DNA of 64,000 bases from Prorocentrum cordatum (GCA_963575745.1 CAUYUJ010020281.1:1408869-1472868); one strand, 5' to 3'; counted from the first letter of the stretch, positions 10,082 to 21,088 are shown. The notes: generated from the letters alone by a model not told the origin. Program-made: numbers and translations.

Positions 10082-10214
10082 ATCGACCTGGAATCGGCGA
10101 TGCACCGCCGATAGATCGGCGATGGGCGCCCGATGGTAAGTCCGCACCTTCCTGGGCGGGGTGGGGCTATCGCGCCCCTATCGGCGATCAATGGGCGACT
10201 GAGGGTCGATGCAT
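10082..10214 (+). repeat. Dispersed repeat family B, copy 3
   Basis: ATCGACCTGGAATCGGCGAT, then ACCGCCGATAGATCGGCGAT, a GGGCGGGGTGGGG block and GGGCGACTGAGGGTCGATGC. Same order as the copies at 1.3 and 2.8 kb. Confidence 0.65.
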
Positions 10215-10219
10215 ATACT

Positions 10220-10640
10220 TGCAAACATTTAGGACGAATACGCGGGGCACTAAGGTAGGAACCACAGATTCAAAACGGCCCGTCCTCAACACGTGAAGCT
10301 CATGCAATTGTTTGAAACATCAGCGCGCGGCGCTAAGGCGAGAGCCACATTTTGGAAATGACCCGCCCTCGGTTTGTGAAGCTGTTGTCAATTCTCAAGC
10401 TTCAGGGTCGGTCATAAGTGGTGAAGAAGTCTCAGGCGATATGTCTGGCCCGACTTGTCGACCGGCCTCGGGGTGCGACAGGGAGGAGTTACTTATAAGG
10501 GAAAGGAATGGAGGAGGAGGCGGAGGAGGAGAAGCACAGAGACCAGTTCAAAACCAAGATCCAACAATGATGCTGCAAGCACCCTTCCGTCCAAAGTCCC
10601 CCCGCACGAGCCCCTGCAATCCTTCCTTGCTACAAGGGGC
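10220..10640 (+). repeat. Composite dispersed repeat family L, copy 1
   Basis: It holds two ~80-bp units (GCGCTAAGGCGAGAGCCACATT, CCGCCCTC, GTGAAGCT), then AAGTCTCAGGCGA and GGTGCGACAGGGAGGAG, a short GGAGGA tract, and CCAACAATGATG...CCGTCCAAAGTCC. The same modules occur near 20.4-20.7 and 42.2-43.1 kb. Confidence 0.65.
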
Positions 10641-11565
10641 GCCCCATGGAAAGACCGGCAGTCCATGGGCCTGCCACTCAGGCGAGGGCACAGATTTGAA
10701 AATGAACAGACTTGCGTCGTCTTAGCAAGTAACACAGAAGGCGACAAGGCTGATCGTTCAATTCGTCAACTTACGAGATTCTCAGTGGAAAAGGACCACC
10801 CAATCCGTGCAACTGTTGCGCAAGTTTTGATTTCTGGCCATGATGAGCTTCGAAGAAGTGTCAGACGAAAGCCACATGCTGAAAAGAAGCAGAGACCTCC
10901 ATCAAGCACATGAGTTCGAGGCCCTGGCCATTCCATCGAGAGGTCTCGCGCGGGAGCCCCGTCTTGAGAAGGAACCGTCCTGCGTCCTTGCAGTTGCTGC
11001 AGGCTTTCAGAGCGAGCGTGGGAGGCGCTGCGGCGAGAGCCTCACTTCCAACATTGAGCGCACCCCATCATTGCAATTGTTGCGCACGTTCGACAATAAT
11101 GTGCGCGGCTCCAGAGCGAGAGCCCAACATTGAAACGGAACCGCTCTCCATCCACGTGATTATTGTTGACATTTGAGGCGAATGTGGGCGGCACTAGTGC
11201 GAGATCGTTTGAGGAGAGTTTGCACGGCGCTGAGGCGCGAGCTCCACTTTACAAGCGATCCGCCCTTCACGTAGATGTCGGGCATTTCGAGCTTTAATGA
11301 CCGAGGTAAGCCTCAGGCGAAACGCGCCGGATAGAGAAGCCAATGTCCGATGGTAAAATGAAGAGGACGAACATCAAACTTACCCCCCCCTCAGCCCTAC
11401 TCATGGCCAATTCACCGTATGATCTCCCGATGTATTAATTTGCGCAAGACAAGGTCCCCGGAAGTCCCGAGGTCACTTTGACGGTCCTGGGGCCCTGTGA
11501 GGGCTCCTCGAGGCCGAAAACAACGAAGAACCTCAAATATGTGTTTTCAATACGTCGGAGTTCTG
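10641..11565. other. Unassigned stretch with family L remnants
   Basis: Degenerate family L words (GGCGCTGCGGCGAGAGCC near 11020, GGCGCTGAGGCGCGAGCTCCAC near 11230, TAAGCCTCAGGCGAAACGC near 11305) are scattered here. No gene recognised. Confidence 0.45.
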
Positions 11566-12115
11566 GGTCAGCAGAGGGGGGGGGGTGCAAGCGCGTTAGA
11601 GCGGCGGCAGCGCTGGACGCAGGGGCCGTTGCTGTCGTGTTCGGCTCGAGGGGAAGCCCTCGGAGGCGCTGCGAGGAGGAGAGGCGGAGGCGGAGCAGGA
11701 AGAGGAAGGGAGACGGAGGAGACGGAGGGAGGGGGAGGGGGAGGGGGAGGGGGGAGGAGCGAGAAGGCGGAGGTTGAGGCCGAGAAAGAGGATGACGGGG
11801 GGGGTGACGAGGCCGCCACCCCACCGCGGCAGAGGCGCCCACCGAGGGTGCCGCAGCGCCGCCCCGCATCGGAGGCCTGGGGGGGCCGCACCTGCGTCAC
11901 TCCCTGTGCGCGAGGTGGAGCAGGTGCTGGTCCCTGGGCACGGCGGGGCAGGGCGAGAGCGCGCGCAGGGGCAGATCGCAGATGCTCGCCGCCAGCGGCG
12001 CTCCGAGGGCCACCTGTTCTCTCCGCACCCGTGGCCCCCGGACGTCCGAACTATCGGCAAATGTTGTCCGGGGCTTGGGGCCGTCGCCATCACATAATGG
12101 TCCGACGGTCTCCTT
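11566..12115. other. GC-rich stretch with G and purine tracts
   Basis: GGGGGAGGGGGAGGG-type tracts at 11715-11765 are set in very GC-rich sequence. Nothing coding is supported. Confidence 0.4.
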
Positions 12116-12300
12116 GACCCGCTCGAGATATCAGCAGACGGTCTCCAACACCGACGGCGGCCGCTGTTGGGCAGGCGATGCTGTGCTTCGAACGGACGGC
12201 ATCCGAGGCCACAACGGCATTGAGTCCTGTTCAGAACGGGCGGTGGTTGCTGTCGATCTTCGTCCCCAATCATTCCTAGAGCACCGGACAACTGCATAAA
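12116..12300 (+). repeat. Degenerate copy of inverted-repeat family G
   Basis: It contains ACCGACGGCGGCCGCTGTT, GGGCAGGCG, then GCATTGAGTCCTGTTCAGAACG in the same order as the copy at 47.0-47.2 kb. The outer inverted-repeat ends are not clear here. Confidence 0.5.
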
Positions 12301-12324
12301 TCAGAATGAATGGGCCGAATGGGC

Positions 12325-12608
12325 CGAACGGGCATTCCGCGACCCACCCCGCGACCCATCCGCGACCCATCCGCGACCCACCCTGCGACCCACCCCTGAC
12401 CCATCCGCGACCCACCCGCGACCCACCCGCGACCCACTTGCGACCGCCCCGCGATCAACCCCGAGACCCACCCCGCGACCGACCCCTGACCCATCCGCGA
12501 CCCACCCGCGACCCACCCGCGATCCACTTGCGACCACCCCGCTCGCGATCCACCCCGCGACCCATCCGCGACCCACCCGCGACCCACCTGCGACCCACCC
12601 GCGACCTA
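12325..12608 (+). repeat. CGACCCACCCG / CGACCCATC minisatellite
   Basis: Units of 10-11 bases (CGACCCACCCG, CGACCCATCCG, CGACCACCC) repeat for ~280 bases. Related arrays occur at 21283-21480 and 21655-21728. Confidence 0.9.
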
Positions 12609-12775
12609 CCCACATTGGTTTAACGAAAAATCGGCGCTTGCGGCGGGCTCCTCGGTGCATAATGTGTGGAACTTTGGCGCCTGGGGCAGGCTTCTCCAGA
12701 GTCTCGCAGTCTGCTGACGTCCCCACCGCCCCCATCACTCTTGTCCGCACCTGCGGGGTGCTAAGGCGCTGAGAA
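12609..12775 (+). repeat. Dispersed unit O, copy 1, directly after the CGACCCACC array
   Basis: CCCACATTGGTTTAACGAAA, AATCGGCGC, TGGAACTTTGGCGCC, GGCTTCTCCAGAGTCTCGCA and GTCCGCACCTGCGGGGTGCT are shared in order with 21729-21885. In both places the unit follows a CGACCCACC array, so array and unit moved or duplicated together. Confidence 0.8.
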
Positions 12776-12960
12776 CCCCTCTCCCTGGCGCGCAGAGCGC
12801 GCCAGGGGCGGCGCGCCGGATGCGCCTCCAAAGGGCCTGGGGCCCAACGCCATCCACGAAATCCGTCCGGATCTCCGGAAAAGCAAGTTTATACAGTTTT
12901 TGTTTAACAAAGGGGCCCAGGGACACGCAAACAAGTGGCACGCGTGCCGTGGCTCCTGCA
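12776..12960. other. Short unassigned spacer
   Basis: GC-rich at first, then a less biased segment ending AAGGGGCCCAGGGACACGC. This phrase also introduces family K near 16820. Confidence 0.4.
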
Positions 12961-12964
12961 CAGA

Positions 12965-15612
12965 AGCGAAGGAGTCGGGGCGGAGGGGGTGGGTGGGGTG
13001 ATGAAGAGGGGGTGCTCAGGATGGGGGGGGGGGGCCGTGCCGTGCCGGAATAAAATGGTCGGGGCGGAGGGGGCGGCGCCGCGCCGAAAGGAGTGGGCGG
13101 AGTGGGCGCGCTGGCTGGAGGTGAGTGAGATGCGGGGGCGGTGCCGTGTCGAAGCAAAAAAGGTCGGGGCGGAGTGGGCGCTCTGGCTGGAGGCGGGGGG
13201 ATGCAATGCAGAGGGGGCGCGCGGGATGGGGGGGCGGTGCCGTGGCGAAAAAGAGGGGTCGGGGCGGAGGGGGCGCGCTGGCTGGTGGGCGGGGCGACGC
13301 GGGGGCGGCGCGCGGGATGGGGCGGTGCCGTGCCGAAGTGAGACATTCGGGGCGGAGGGGGCGCGCTGGCTGGTGGGCGGGGTGGTGTGGAAGGGGCGCG
13401 CGGGAGGGGGGGGGGCGGCGCCGTGCCGAAATGAAAGGGGTGGGGCGGAGGTGCCGTGCCGAAAAGAAGGGGTCAGGGAAGAGAGGGGCGCTCTGGCTGG
13501 CGGATGGGGGGATGCGGAGGGGGCGCGGGCCGGAGGGAACGCGCTGGCTGGTGGGTGGGGGGGCGCGGAAGGTCTATAGGAAGGGGGGCGCGCGCTGGCT
13601 GTTGGGTGGGGGGGAGGAGCGGGAGATGCGTGCGCGATGGGGGGAGGAGGGAGCGCTCTCTGGCTGATGGGTGGGGGGATGCGGCTGGGGCGCGCGGGAT
13701 GGAAAGGGGGCGGCGCCGTGCCGAAAAAAAAAGGTCGGGGCGGAGGGGAATCGCTGGCTGGTGGATGGAATGATGGAGTTGGCGCTCAGGATGGGGGATG
13801 CGGTGCCGTACTGGAATAAAGGGGTCAGGGCGGAGGGGGCGCGCTGGCGGGCGGGCGGGGTGATGCAAAAGGGACGTTCGGGATGGGGGGGGCGGTGCCG
13901 TGCCGAGGGGTCGGGGCGGAGGGGGCGCGCTGGCTGGTGTGTGGGGTGATGCGGAGGGGGCGTGCAAGCTCGGGGGGGCGATGCCGCGCAGAAATAGAAA
14001 AGTCTCGGCGGATGGAGCGCGCTGGCTGGTTACCCGGGCGACGCGGAGGTGGAGCGCGCGGGATGGAGTGGGCGGTGCCGTGCCGAAGACAAGCGGTCGG
14101 AGCTCTAGACGTCCCGTGGAAGAGAATAAAAGGATGGGGCGGAGGGGGCGCGCTGGCTGGTGGGGGGGGGGGGCGGTGTGGCGCGTGGGGGTTAGGGGGG
14201 GGCGAGTGCCAAAATAACAAGGTCGGGGCGGAAAGGGCGCGCTGGCTGGCGGGTGGGGGGGATGCGGAGGGGCGCGCGGGATGGGGGGGGACTGCCGTGC
14301 CGAAATGAAGGGTGGGGCGGAGGGCGCGCTGGCTGGTGGGTGCGGGGATGCGGAGGGGGGCGCGCGGGATGGGGGTGGTGCCGTGCCGATATAAAGGAGG
14401 TCGGGGCCGAGGGGGCGCGCTGGCTTGCGGGCGGGGGGGATGCAGATGGGGCGCGCGGGATGGGGAGGCGCGCCGAAATAAAACAGGTCTCGGCGGAGGG
14501 GGCGCGCTGGCTAGTGTATGGGGGGGATCTGGGCGGGGCGCGTGGGAGGGGGGGGTGCCGTGCCCAAGTAGAAGGGTTGGGGCGGAGGGGGCGCGCTGGC
14601 TAGCGGGTGGGGGATGGCGGCGTGGGTGGGTGGGTGGGGGGGGGTGCCGTGCCGGAATAGAAGGGTCAGGGCGGAGGGGGCGCGCTGGCTGGCGTGTGGG
14701 GGGCGCGGGGGGGGCGCGCGGGGAAGGGGGGGCGCGCCGAAATAAAAAGGTCGGGGCGGAGGGGGCGCGCTGGCAAGTGGGTGGGGCGGAAGCGGGGGGG
14801 CGCGCGGGATAGGGCGGAGGGGGCCGTGCCGAAATAAGAAGGTCGGGGCGGAGGGGGCGCGCTGGCTGGTAGGTGGAGGGGATGCGCGGGGGCACGCGGG
14901 ATGGGGGGAAGGGGCGGCGTGCCGAAATAAAAGAGTCGGGGCGGAGGGGGCGCGCCGGCTGGTGGGCGGGTTGCGGAGGGGGCGCGTGCGATGGGCGGGG
15001 GCCGTGCCGAAATTAAAGGGTCGGGGCGGAGAGGGCGCGCGGGGAGGGGGGGTGCGGAGGGGGCGCGCGGGGCGCGCGGGGAGGGAGTGGGGGCCGTGCC
15101 AAAATACACGGGTCGCCGGGCGGAGGGGGCGCGCTGGCTGGTAAGTGGGGGGTGCGGAGGGGGTGTGCCGCGCCGAAACAAAGGGGTAGGGGCGGAGGGG
15201 GCGCGCTGGCTGGTGGGCGGGGTGGAGGGTGGGGAGGCGGTCTGCCGTGCCGAAATAAAGGGGTCGGGGCGGAGGGGTGTGCCGTGCCAAAATAAAGAGG
15301 TCGGGGCGGAGGGGGCGCGCTGGCTGGTAGGTGGGTGGGATGCGGAGGGGGTGTGCCGTGCCCAAATAAAGGGTCGGGGCGGAGGGGTGTGCCGTGCCGA
15401 AATAAAGGGGTAGGGGCGGAAAGGGCGCGCTGGCTGGCGGGTGGGGGGGATGCGGAGGGAGTGTGCCGTGCCGAAATAAAAGGGGTCGGGGCGGAGGGGT
15501 GTGCCGTGCCGAAGTAAAGGGGTCGGGGCGGAGGGGCGCACTGGCTGGTGGAGTGTGTGGGTGATGGAGGGGGTGCCGTGCCGAAATAAAGTGGTCGGAG
15601 CTCTTGACACCC
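12965..15612 (+). repeat. 2.6-kb GC-rich minisatellite, units of ~75-100 bp
   Basis: Roughly 30 imperfect units contain GGTGCCGTGCCGAAATAAA, GGTCGGGGCGGAGGGGGCGC, GCTGGCTGGTGGGTGGG and GATGCGGAGGGGGCGCGCGG. A distinctive marker, GGTCGGAGCTCT...AGAGAATAAA, appears at 14095 and again at 15594, about 1.5 kb apart, hinting at block duplication. All open frames through it on both strands are repeat artefacts. Confidence 0.92.
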
Positions 15613-15621
15613 TGTGCAAGA

Positions 15622-15766
15622 GAATAAATAAGCACTAATAGCAGGATTCCCTATATTTTCCTGTACTTTCTGAGTTTGTGCTTTCCCCCCCACCTCCCAA
15701 TGTTTCCCATATTTTCCTCGGGATCGACGATGGATTGTGTCTGTGTGTTTCTCCCATCCTGAAGCA
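15622..15766 (+). repeat. Dispersed repeat family K, copy 1
   Basis: AATAAATAAGCAC, CCTATATTTTCC, TTCCCCCCCACCTCCCA, CCATATTTTCCTCGGGATCGACGATG and TTGTGTCTGTGTG occur in the same order in copies at 16.8-16.98 and 44.07-44.24 kb (motifs given in part). Confidence 0.7.
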
Positions 15767-15965
15767 TGCTTACATCGTTCTTCGTGTCCGAGCTCTCCAG
15801 CCCCTCTGGGGGCCTCGGCCCTGGCGCTGCGCGGCCCGCCATCCCCACGAGCGGGGGCAGACCGAGCGCGCGCGGGAATGTGGAGCAGCTCGCCGTCGGT
15901 GGCGCTCGCACTGGGAGAGGGCGCCCGGGGACGGGGCCGAGCTGAGCCAGGGGGCCCAGGGTCAG

Positions 15966-16140
15966 GTCGGGCACGTCCCCCTACAGGGGGATTTTGGACG
16001 ACATGCAGCAAAACGCAGAAAAGCATATTCAAAACTAGCCTAACAACATTCAAAACTGGTCCAACATACTCCAAAAACCGTCCCCAGACTACTTTGTTGA
16101 CTGTTTCTGAATCGTCCTCCCGTAGAGGCACAAGCCCGAC
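15966..16140 (+). mobile_element. MITE family A, copy A3
   Basis: The left end GTCGGGCACGTCCCCCTACAGG and right end CCGTAGAGGCACAAGCCCGAC are inverted repeats. The interior has GGATTTTGGACGAC, repeated CAAAACT words and CGTCCCCAGACTA. Length 175 bases, slightly longer than the ~150-bp copies. Non-autonomous and non-coding. Confidence 0.8.
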
Positions 16141-16424
16141 GTAAGGCCAGGGTTGACCCTGGCCGGCCAGGGGCTGCGTCGAGCAGAGAGGCCAAGCCAC
16201 GAGGGCAGCTGCCAGACGCGAGGCAACGGAGGGAGGGGGCCGAACAAAAGGGGGGGATAGGGGAAGGGGGGTTACGGAACCTTCGGCGGCGACGATAGGG
16301 GCGAATACCCCAGGAGCGGGCATTACACATATTCGCCCGGGAGCCTTTTCGAAGACATAGGTCATCGGCGCACCTGAATACATGTATTGCTCTCCCCCGG
16401 GCTATTCGCCCCTATCGTCGCCTC
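16141..16424. other. Unassigned spacer with repeat debris
   Basis: GGGGGGATAGGGGAAGGGGGG at about 16250-16271 is the inverse of the CTATCCCCCC tail that follows family C copies. The rest is unassigned. Confidence 0.4.
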
Positions 16425-16426
16425 TG

Positions 16427-16547
16427 AAATCTGCTGCATGCATGCAGCTGGTTTCGGCCCCGCCGCCGGGCCCGTTTGTCCAATACGTGGGCGCCTCCTG
16501 GCGCCAGGGGGGCGCTGGGAAAAGCAGCTACATGAGCTGACTCTCTA
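16427..16547 (-). repeat. Dispersed repeat family C, copy 2 (inverted)
   Basis: Reverse-complement order of the family C words: TGCTGCATGCATGCAGCTGG, TTTCGGCCCCGCC, GGGCGCCTCCTGGCGCC, GGGAAAAGCAGCTACATGAG. Confidence 0.65.
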
Positions 16548-16560
16548 CCCTGCCCTTCTT

Positions 16561-16684
16561 GCCGTCGCTCGGACGTCCATTTCCCGTGCATTTTTCGGTT
16601 TCGTGCGTGTTTTGTTTGCTCGATGGTCCAGGGGGGTCCTCGATGGTTCTCGCCCAGAAAAAATGCACACGTCCGAGCGATGCC
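16561..16684. mobile_element. MITE family F, copy 1
   Basis: The left end GCCGTCGCTCGGACGT and the reverse complement of the right end, GGCATCGCTCGGACGT, are 16-base terminal inverted repeats. The interior has CGTGCATTTTTCGG and CCTCGATGGTTCTCGCC. The second copy at 52704-52826 has the same length and order. Confidence 0.75.
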
Positions 16685-16804
16685 AAGCCTTTGCTATCCC
16701 CCCCTGTCGTCCCCCCCGGAAAGCGGGGGGGAGGGAGGGGTCGGCTCCACATGGCCCGTTCCGAGAGCCCTGGGTCACAAAATGTGCGCCTCTCTGGGAC
16801 TGCA

Positions 16805-16977
16805 GGTGTTTACATTGAAGGGGCCCAGGGACACACAAATAAGTACACAGAAATCTCAGTCAATATTTTCAGGAGTTTAATCTTCCCCCCCCACTTCCCA
16901 TATTTTCCAATATCTTCCTTCGGATCGACGATGACTTGTGTCTGTGTGTGTTGTTGTCCCCATTTTGATACTTACGC
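16805..16977 (+). repeat. Dispersed repeat family K, copy 2
   Basis: AAGGGGCCCAGGGACACAC introduces it, followed by TTCCCCCCCCACTTCCCATATT, CCTTCGGATCGACGATG and TGTGTCTGTGTGTG-type sequence as in copy 1 (words abbreviated). Confidence 0.7.
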
Positions 16978-18710
16978 CGGTTTCCGCAGGCCTTCTGCCA
17001 GCGGAGCCGCCCTCGTTTTGCTTCCGCCAGCCTTCCGCCGAGAAGAGCCGGCAACTCCTTCGACCCCTCGGCGGGCGAGTCCCTTTCCGGAACGCTCCAC
17101 AGGGCTGCCAGACCCTGGTAGGCCAGAAGGGATTGAATGGCTGAAACCCCTCTGGGGCCGAACTCCCCTTACCTGCTCCGCGAACGAGGGGAACGCGAGG
17201 AATCCAGGCTCACCCACGGCCTCAATTCCTGGCTTAAGTCGGTGCTGTTTCCCTGGGAGGACAAGCCCAACATCCCGAGCGTGATAGAGCCAGCTAACCA
17301 GACAGTCCTGCCAGGGATCAACGGTGCGTGTGTTCACGCAGGCGGTGATAATACCGCATGGTTTGAACAGGTACAACTACATGGAATGACTGGTCCTCAG
17401 ATGATGCTCTTCGTCCTCACGTGAGTGCACAACTCACTTAGAGCATTGTGAGTGCGCCGCGCGCTAGCGAGGGCGCCCTTGGAGGTCTGATACAAGTCCC
17501 CATGCGCGCTGGAAATATGTATGTGTGTTCTGTGCGTGTTTGTATCTATCAGGCTTGGCACTATCGAGCACACGTGATTACGGATGGCATGCCGTGCGCC
17601 GCGCGCGAACACACCGATGACTTGGTTTCCTAGAAATGCGAGTCCGAACGCACATATCTTTGACTCAGCGATCCGATGCTCCAAACGTGTTGCAATGCTG
17701 GACCCACAAGGTTTCTGGACTCCGGACCTGATACCCGCAGATCGAAGCAACAACACAGTGTGCGCTCCAAGGCCTCACCCTCCAAGCGCGGCAATTCAAT
17801 GTAGCCACAACGTCTGACCTGGTTACCGATACCGCGTGGATCGTTCAGCCCGGAGTGATCGCGGCTTCCTGGTATGGCAGATCCTTGGATGTTGGCCGAC
17901 CACGGGCCACTGGCTGCTTTGAACCTGAAAACGCCCCGCGCTGGGTCAACCGCCGCGCCCACGCGGCGCGGCCCTACAGTGATGACCGCCAGCTGGAAGA
18001 AGTGGCGAACGAAACATGACGCAGGAAGGCGTTGAAAACTGATTGGGTTTCCGCGGAAGCTGCTCGACCCGTGGAACTAGAAGGCGCCAGCAACAGTTTG
18101 GGACCTGGGACTCGAAGACCATGTGCTTCAGCCAATGCCCCAAACCATGCACCTCAGGCAGAAGCGTGCGCTGCATAAGCAAGCGGGACGGCGGGTGCTG
18201 TAGCGGGAACATCCTCTTACTGCAATGTACAATCACATTCAATAGTGAGGGTGTAGTTTCAAGGTGAAACACCCTTGGAACGCGCCAGCCTGCAAAAACG
18301 CGCGCCCGCAACAGTACCCGTTGGCGGGGACACCCGAAAACGCGCGAAAGGTAGCCAGACCCGAAGGATGCAAGGTGCACTGGAAAAACGGACCCATCCT
18401 TAATGCAATTTTGACTGTTTTGAACAGAGGACTGAAACAACACGTTGCAGAACTGCAGACATACAACGAGAGGACCGTGCCTTTCGCCAGGCCTGTCGCG
18501 GGATCTCCTCGACAAGGTGTGAGTGCTGCCTGCGGGGAGGAGAGCTCTCACTGCGTGCAGATCGCGCCTCAGCATACCGTAGCACGATGGCCGCCAGCTG
18601 AAAAGAGACAGGAGGCCAACATCCAAGCTCGTGAGTCTCTGGCATCCGCGAGCTTGATGTGGGGGCACCAGGCTGTGAAGGTCATTGCTAGGCAGCTGTC
18701 TTGCTGACGT
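16978..18710. other. Less biased, weakly coding-like stretch, no family recognised
   Basis: This 1.7-kb stretch lacks obvious tandem repeats and is closer to 50 percent GC. Plus-strand frames of 95 codons (17137-17424) and 147 codons (18264-18707) have balanced amino-acid composition, for example PNIPSVIEPANQTVLPG in the first. A 358-codon minus-strand frame (17946-19022) overlaps the second and runs on into clearly non-coding sequence. Dinoflagellate genes are often split by introns, so exons here are possible, but I cannot name a family or choose a strand. Confidence 0.25.
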
Positions 18711-19670
18711 GTTTGGTTTTTTCTGTTTTTCTGCGGCCTTATGTATACACATATATCTATATATGTACAAAAGCAACGCTGCATCTGTTGTATGTCGGCG
18801 GTGCGCGGTGGCGCAAACCCCCCTTCGATTCCCAAGGGTTCCGTACATGTCGCGCCCGGTGCCGCCGACGTCCCCAAATCCCCCACCCCCCCCTACCCAA
18901 GGGGTTCGTAACGGGCGCGCTGGACGCTGCCGACGACCCCCCCTCCCTGTGGGAAGGGGGGGGGTCTCCCTGAGGGCGTTGCGTGCTGAGGATACCTTAA
19001 GCAAGGTTTCCCGGCGGTTCATAAATATTCAACGTTCCTCAAAAACTTGGGAGTCCTGAGGATTTCGGAAAGTTTCCTGAGGATTCCTTCCCAAAGATTC
19101 CTGGAGGATTCCTGAAAAGAGGAAATATTATGGTTCTGGAAGATATCCCGGGTAATTCGTGAACATCTCGGAAGTTCGGGCATCCTGGGGGGCTCGTGCA
19201 TCCTGGGGGTTTTCGTGAGCGTGTCGTGCATCCCTGGGGCTTCGTACTGGCCCGCACCAATCGTGCCACTAGCACGGAAGCCCCAAGATGAGCGATCTGG
19301 GCGGGGGGGTCGCCCCGCACCAGGCACCACCGACAGATGCAATGCATACCACTGATGCGTCTGAGCGTCCCTCCTTCCTCGTCGGCCCCCCCCCTCCCGC
19401 CTTGCACGCCGGCCAATTCGCTAATTGGTGCCGCCACCAAGCTGTTACGCTGGTGCGGATTTTGCCGTCTCGCCTCTTACGAAAAAAGTTGATCCAATCC
19501 TGTCCTCTTTCTACTCGGGCCCATGGCGACCAAAACACACCCCAGGAGGCCTCAGAGGGACGCCGCCAGACGACCAAGAGGAGCAGGTGCGGCCCCGAGT
19601 TCAGGACGCCCAGAGGTGGTCCCGAGTACGGCCCAAATCGTCGTCGTCATCGTTGTCGCCGTAATCCTCT
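18711..19670. other. Unassigned stretch with short GATTCC repeats
   Basis: CCTGAGGATT, GGAGGATTCC and similar words recur at 19055-19120 and CATCCTGGGGG near 19185-19225. A G-run and C-runs lie near 18890-18970. No gene recognised. Confidence 0.35.
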
Positions 19671-19671
19671 C

Positions 19672-19918
19672 CCACCGCCTCCTCCTCCCCTCCTCCTCCT
19701 CCTCCTCCTCCTCCTCCTCCTCCTCCTCCTCTTCATCCTCCTCCTTCTCCTCATCCTCCTCCTCCTCCTCCTCCTACTCCTCCTCCTCCTACTCCTCCCC
19801 CTCCTCCTCCTCCTCCTCCTCCTCCTCCTCCTCCTCCTCAATCTCCTCCTCCTCCTCATCCTCCTTCTGCTTCTTCTTCTTCTTCTCCTCCTCCTCCTCC
19901 TTCTCCTTCCCCGCCCAT
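19672..19918 (+). repeat. (TCC)n microsatellite with TTC/CTT interruptions
   Basis: About 240 bases of CTC/TCC units. Long open frames here read poly-Ser, poly-Leu or, on the other strand, poly-Arg/Glu, and are rejected as genes. Confidence 0.95.
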
Positions 19919-19924
19919 TCCCCC

Positions 19925-20115
19925 GATTGCCCAACGTTGCCCCAAGCGAGCCCCCAGAGGCCGCGAGATGCCGCTGAAGATGGTCCGACAAAGCCTCCAG
20001 ACGGCCCGAAGATACCACAAGCGGCCCCAGGATCGCCCCCGTGAGGCCACACGATAGCCCCAAATATTGCCCGATTACCCAGCACTGGCCCGCAGAGGCT
20101 TCAAGAGAGCCCAAA
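19925..20115 (+). repeat. Degenerate CCAAGAnGGCC-type array (family M)
   Basis: Words such as GCCCCAAGCGAGCCCC, GCCTCCAGACGGCCC and GCCCCAGGATCGCCCC recur at 10-12-base intervals. Similar, longer arrays occur at 38.3, 45.5, 47.2, 49.1 and 53.8 kb. Confidence 0.55.
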
Positions 20116-20399
20116 TGGAGAACTGGGGGGGGCTGGCAGCAGAGGGCACACTCCTTGAGTTAGCAAGCTCTGTGCATTCTGCAAACTACGAGTCAGCCCG
20201 TGGGGAGGGAAGTGCTGCAAATTGTGGGAGGCATCCAAACGACAGGTCTGAGCTCCGCGCCGAGCTCTTACTGGCCAAGAAGGGCACTGCCGCGCGCCGA
20301 CTCGTCATGCTGTCCGACTTACTAAGTGTGAGGCACAACGAAGCGCACCCATTCCTTCAAGAAACAAATGCATCCTGTCTTCGTTACTGAACTGTAGGG

Positions 20400-20720
20400 C
20401 TCCGCAGCAATTGATGTGGGACACGGGATGAAACAAGGATCGAACAACTGAGGAGTAAGGGGAGGGAGGGAATGATATGGGGGAGTCGAACGATGGGGAT
20501 GGAGGACGGGGAGGAGCTGGGGGAGTGATGAGGGGGAGAGAGGAGGACCAGAGTAAACCGAAGATGCATTAATGATGTTGAATTGCACTCTCCCGCCCAA
20601 AGTCCACTCTCAAGTCCCTACAAACCTTTCTTTCCACTCCAAGCTAGCCGACACGTCAGGCGAAACGCCTGGCCCCTGGCAGAACACCTGCACTGCCGAC
20701 GCGTCTGGGGGCGTCTCAGG
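20400..20720 (+). repeat. Composite dispersed repeat family L, copy 2
   Basis: It carries GGGAGGGAATG purine sequence, then ATGATGTTGAATTGCACTC, CCGCCCAAAGTCC, AAGTCCCTACAAACC and GTCAGGCGAAACGCCTGGCCC in part. These modules match family L at 10.5 and 42.2 kb. Confidence 0.55.
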
Positions 20721-21088
20721 GAGGAGCTACTTGAATACACCAGGTATGGAGCTGGGGAGCCAGGGCTGCAGGGAAGAGGGAGGAGGCGTGGCACGCAGAA
20801 CGGCGCCCCACTGACCTCCAGAACAACCGCTCAGTCATGGCTGCACGTGGGGAGGGCACGGGACGCGATGCGATTGCCTGTTGCCCGTCGCTCCTCTGCA
20901 CTTAACGAGCGTTCCCCCGAGAGGACCGTCGAGTCAGAAAGCAACCACACATCCCTCGCAAAACGAAGACCACCACAAGCAATAACAGTGAGTGAGAATA
21001 ATCAGGGTGAGGGGGCCGAACGGTCATTCATTGTCCCTGGGTGCGTGGCTGAATAAGGAATTCGTGGTGAGAACTCTGCTTGTTGCGC
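20721..21088. other. Unassigned spacer
   Basis: No repeat or gene recognised. Confidence 0.3.

Noticed and set aside
15013-16383. 456-codon open frame on the minus strand
   Set aside because: Its first third crosses MITE A3 and spacer, and the remainder is the GC-rich minisatellite (His/Pro/Ser repeats). Overlapping frames on the same strand are equally long.
17946-19022. 358-codon open frame on the minus strand
   Set aside because: It overlaps a plus-strand frame of better composition and continues into homopolymer-rich sequence. No family, no strand consistency.
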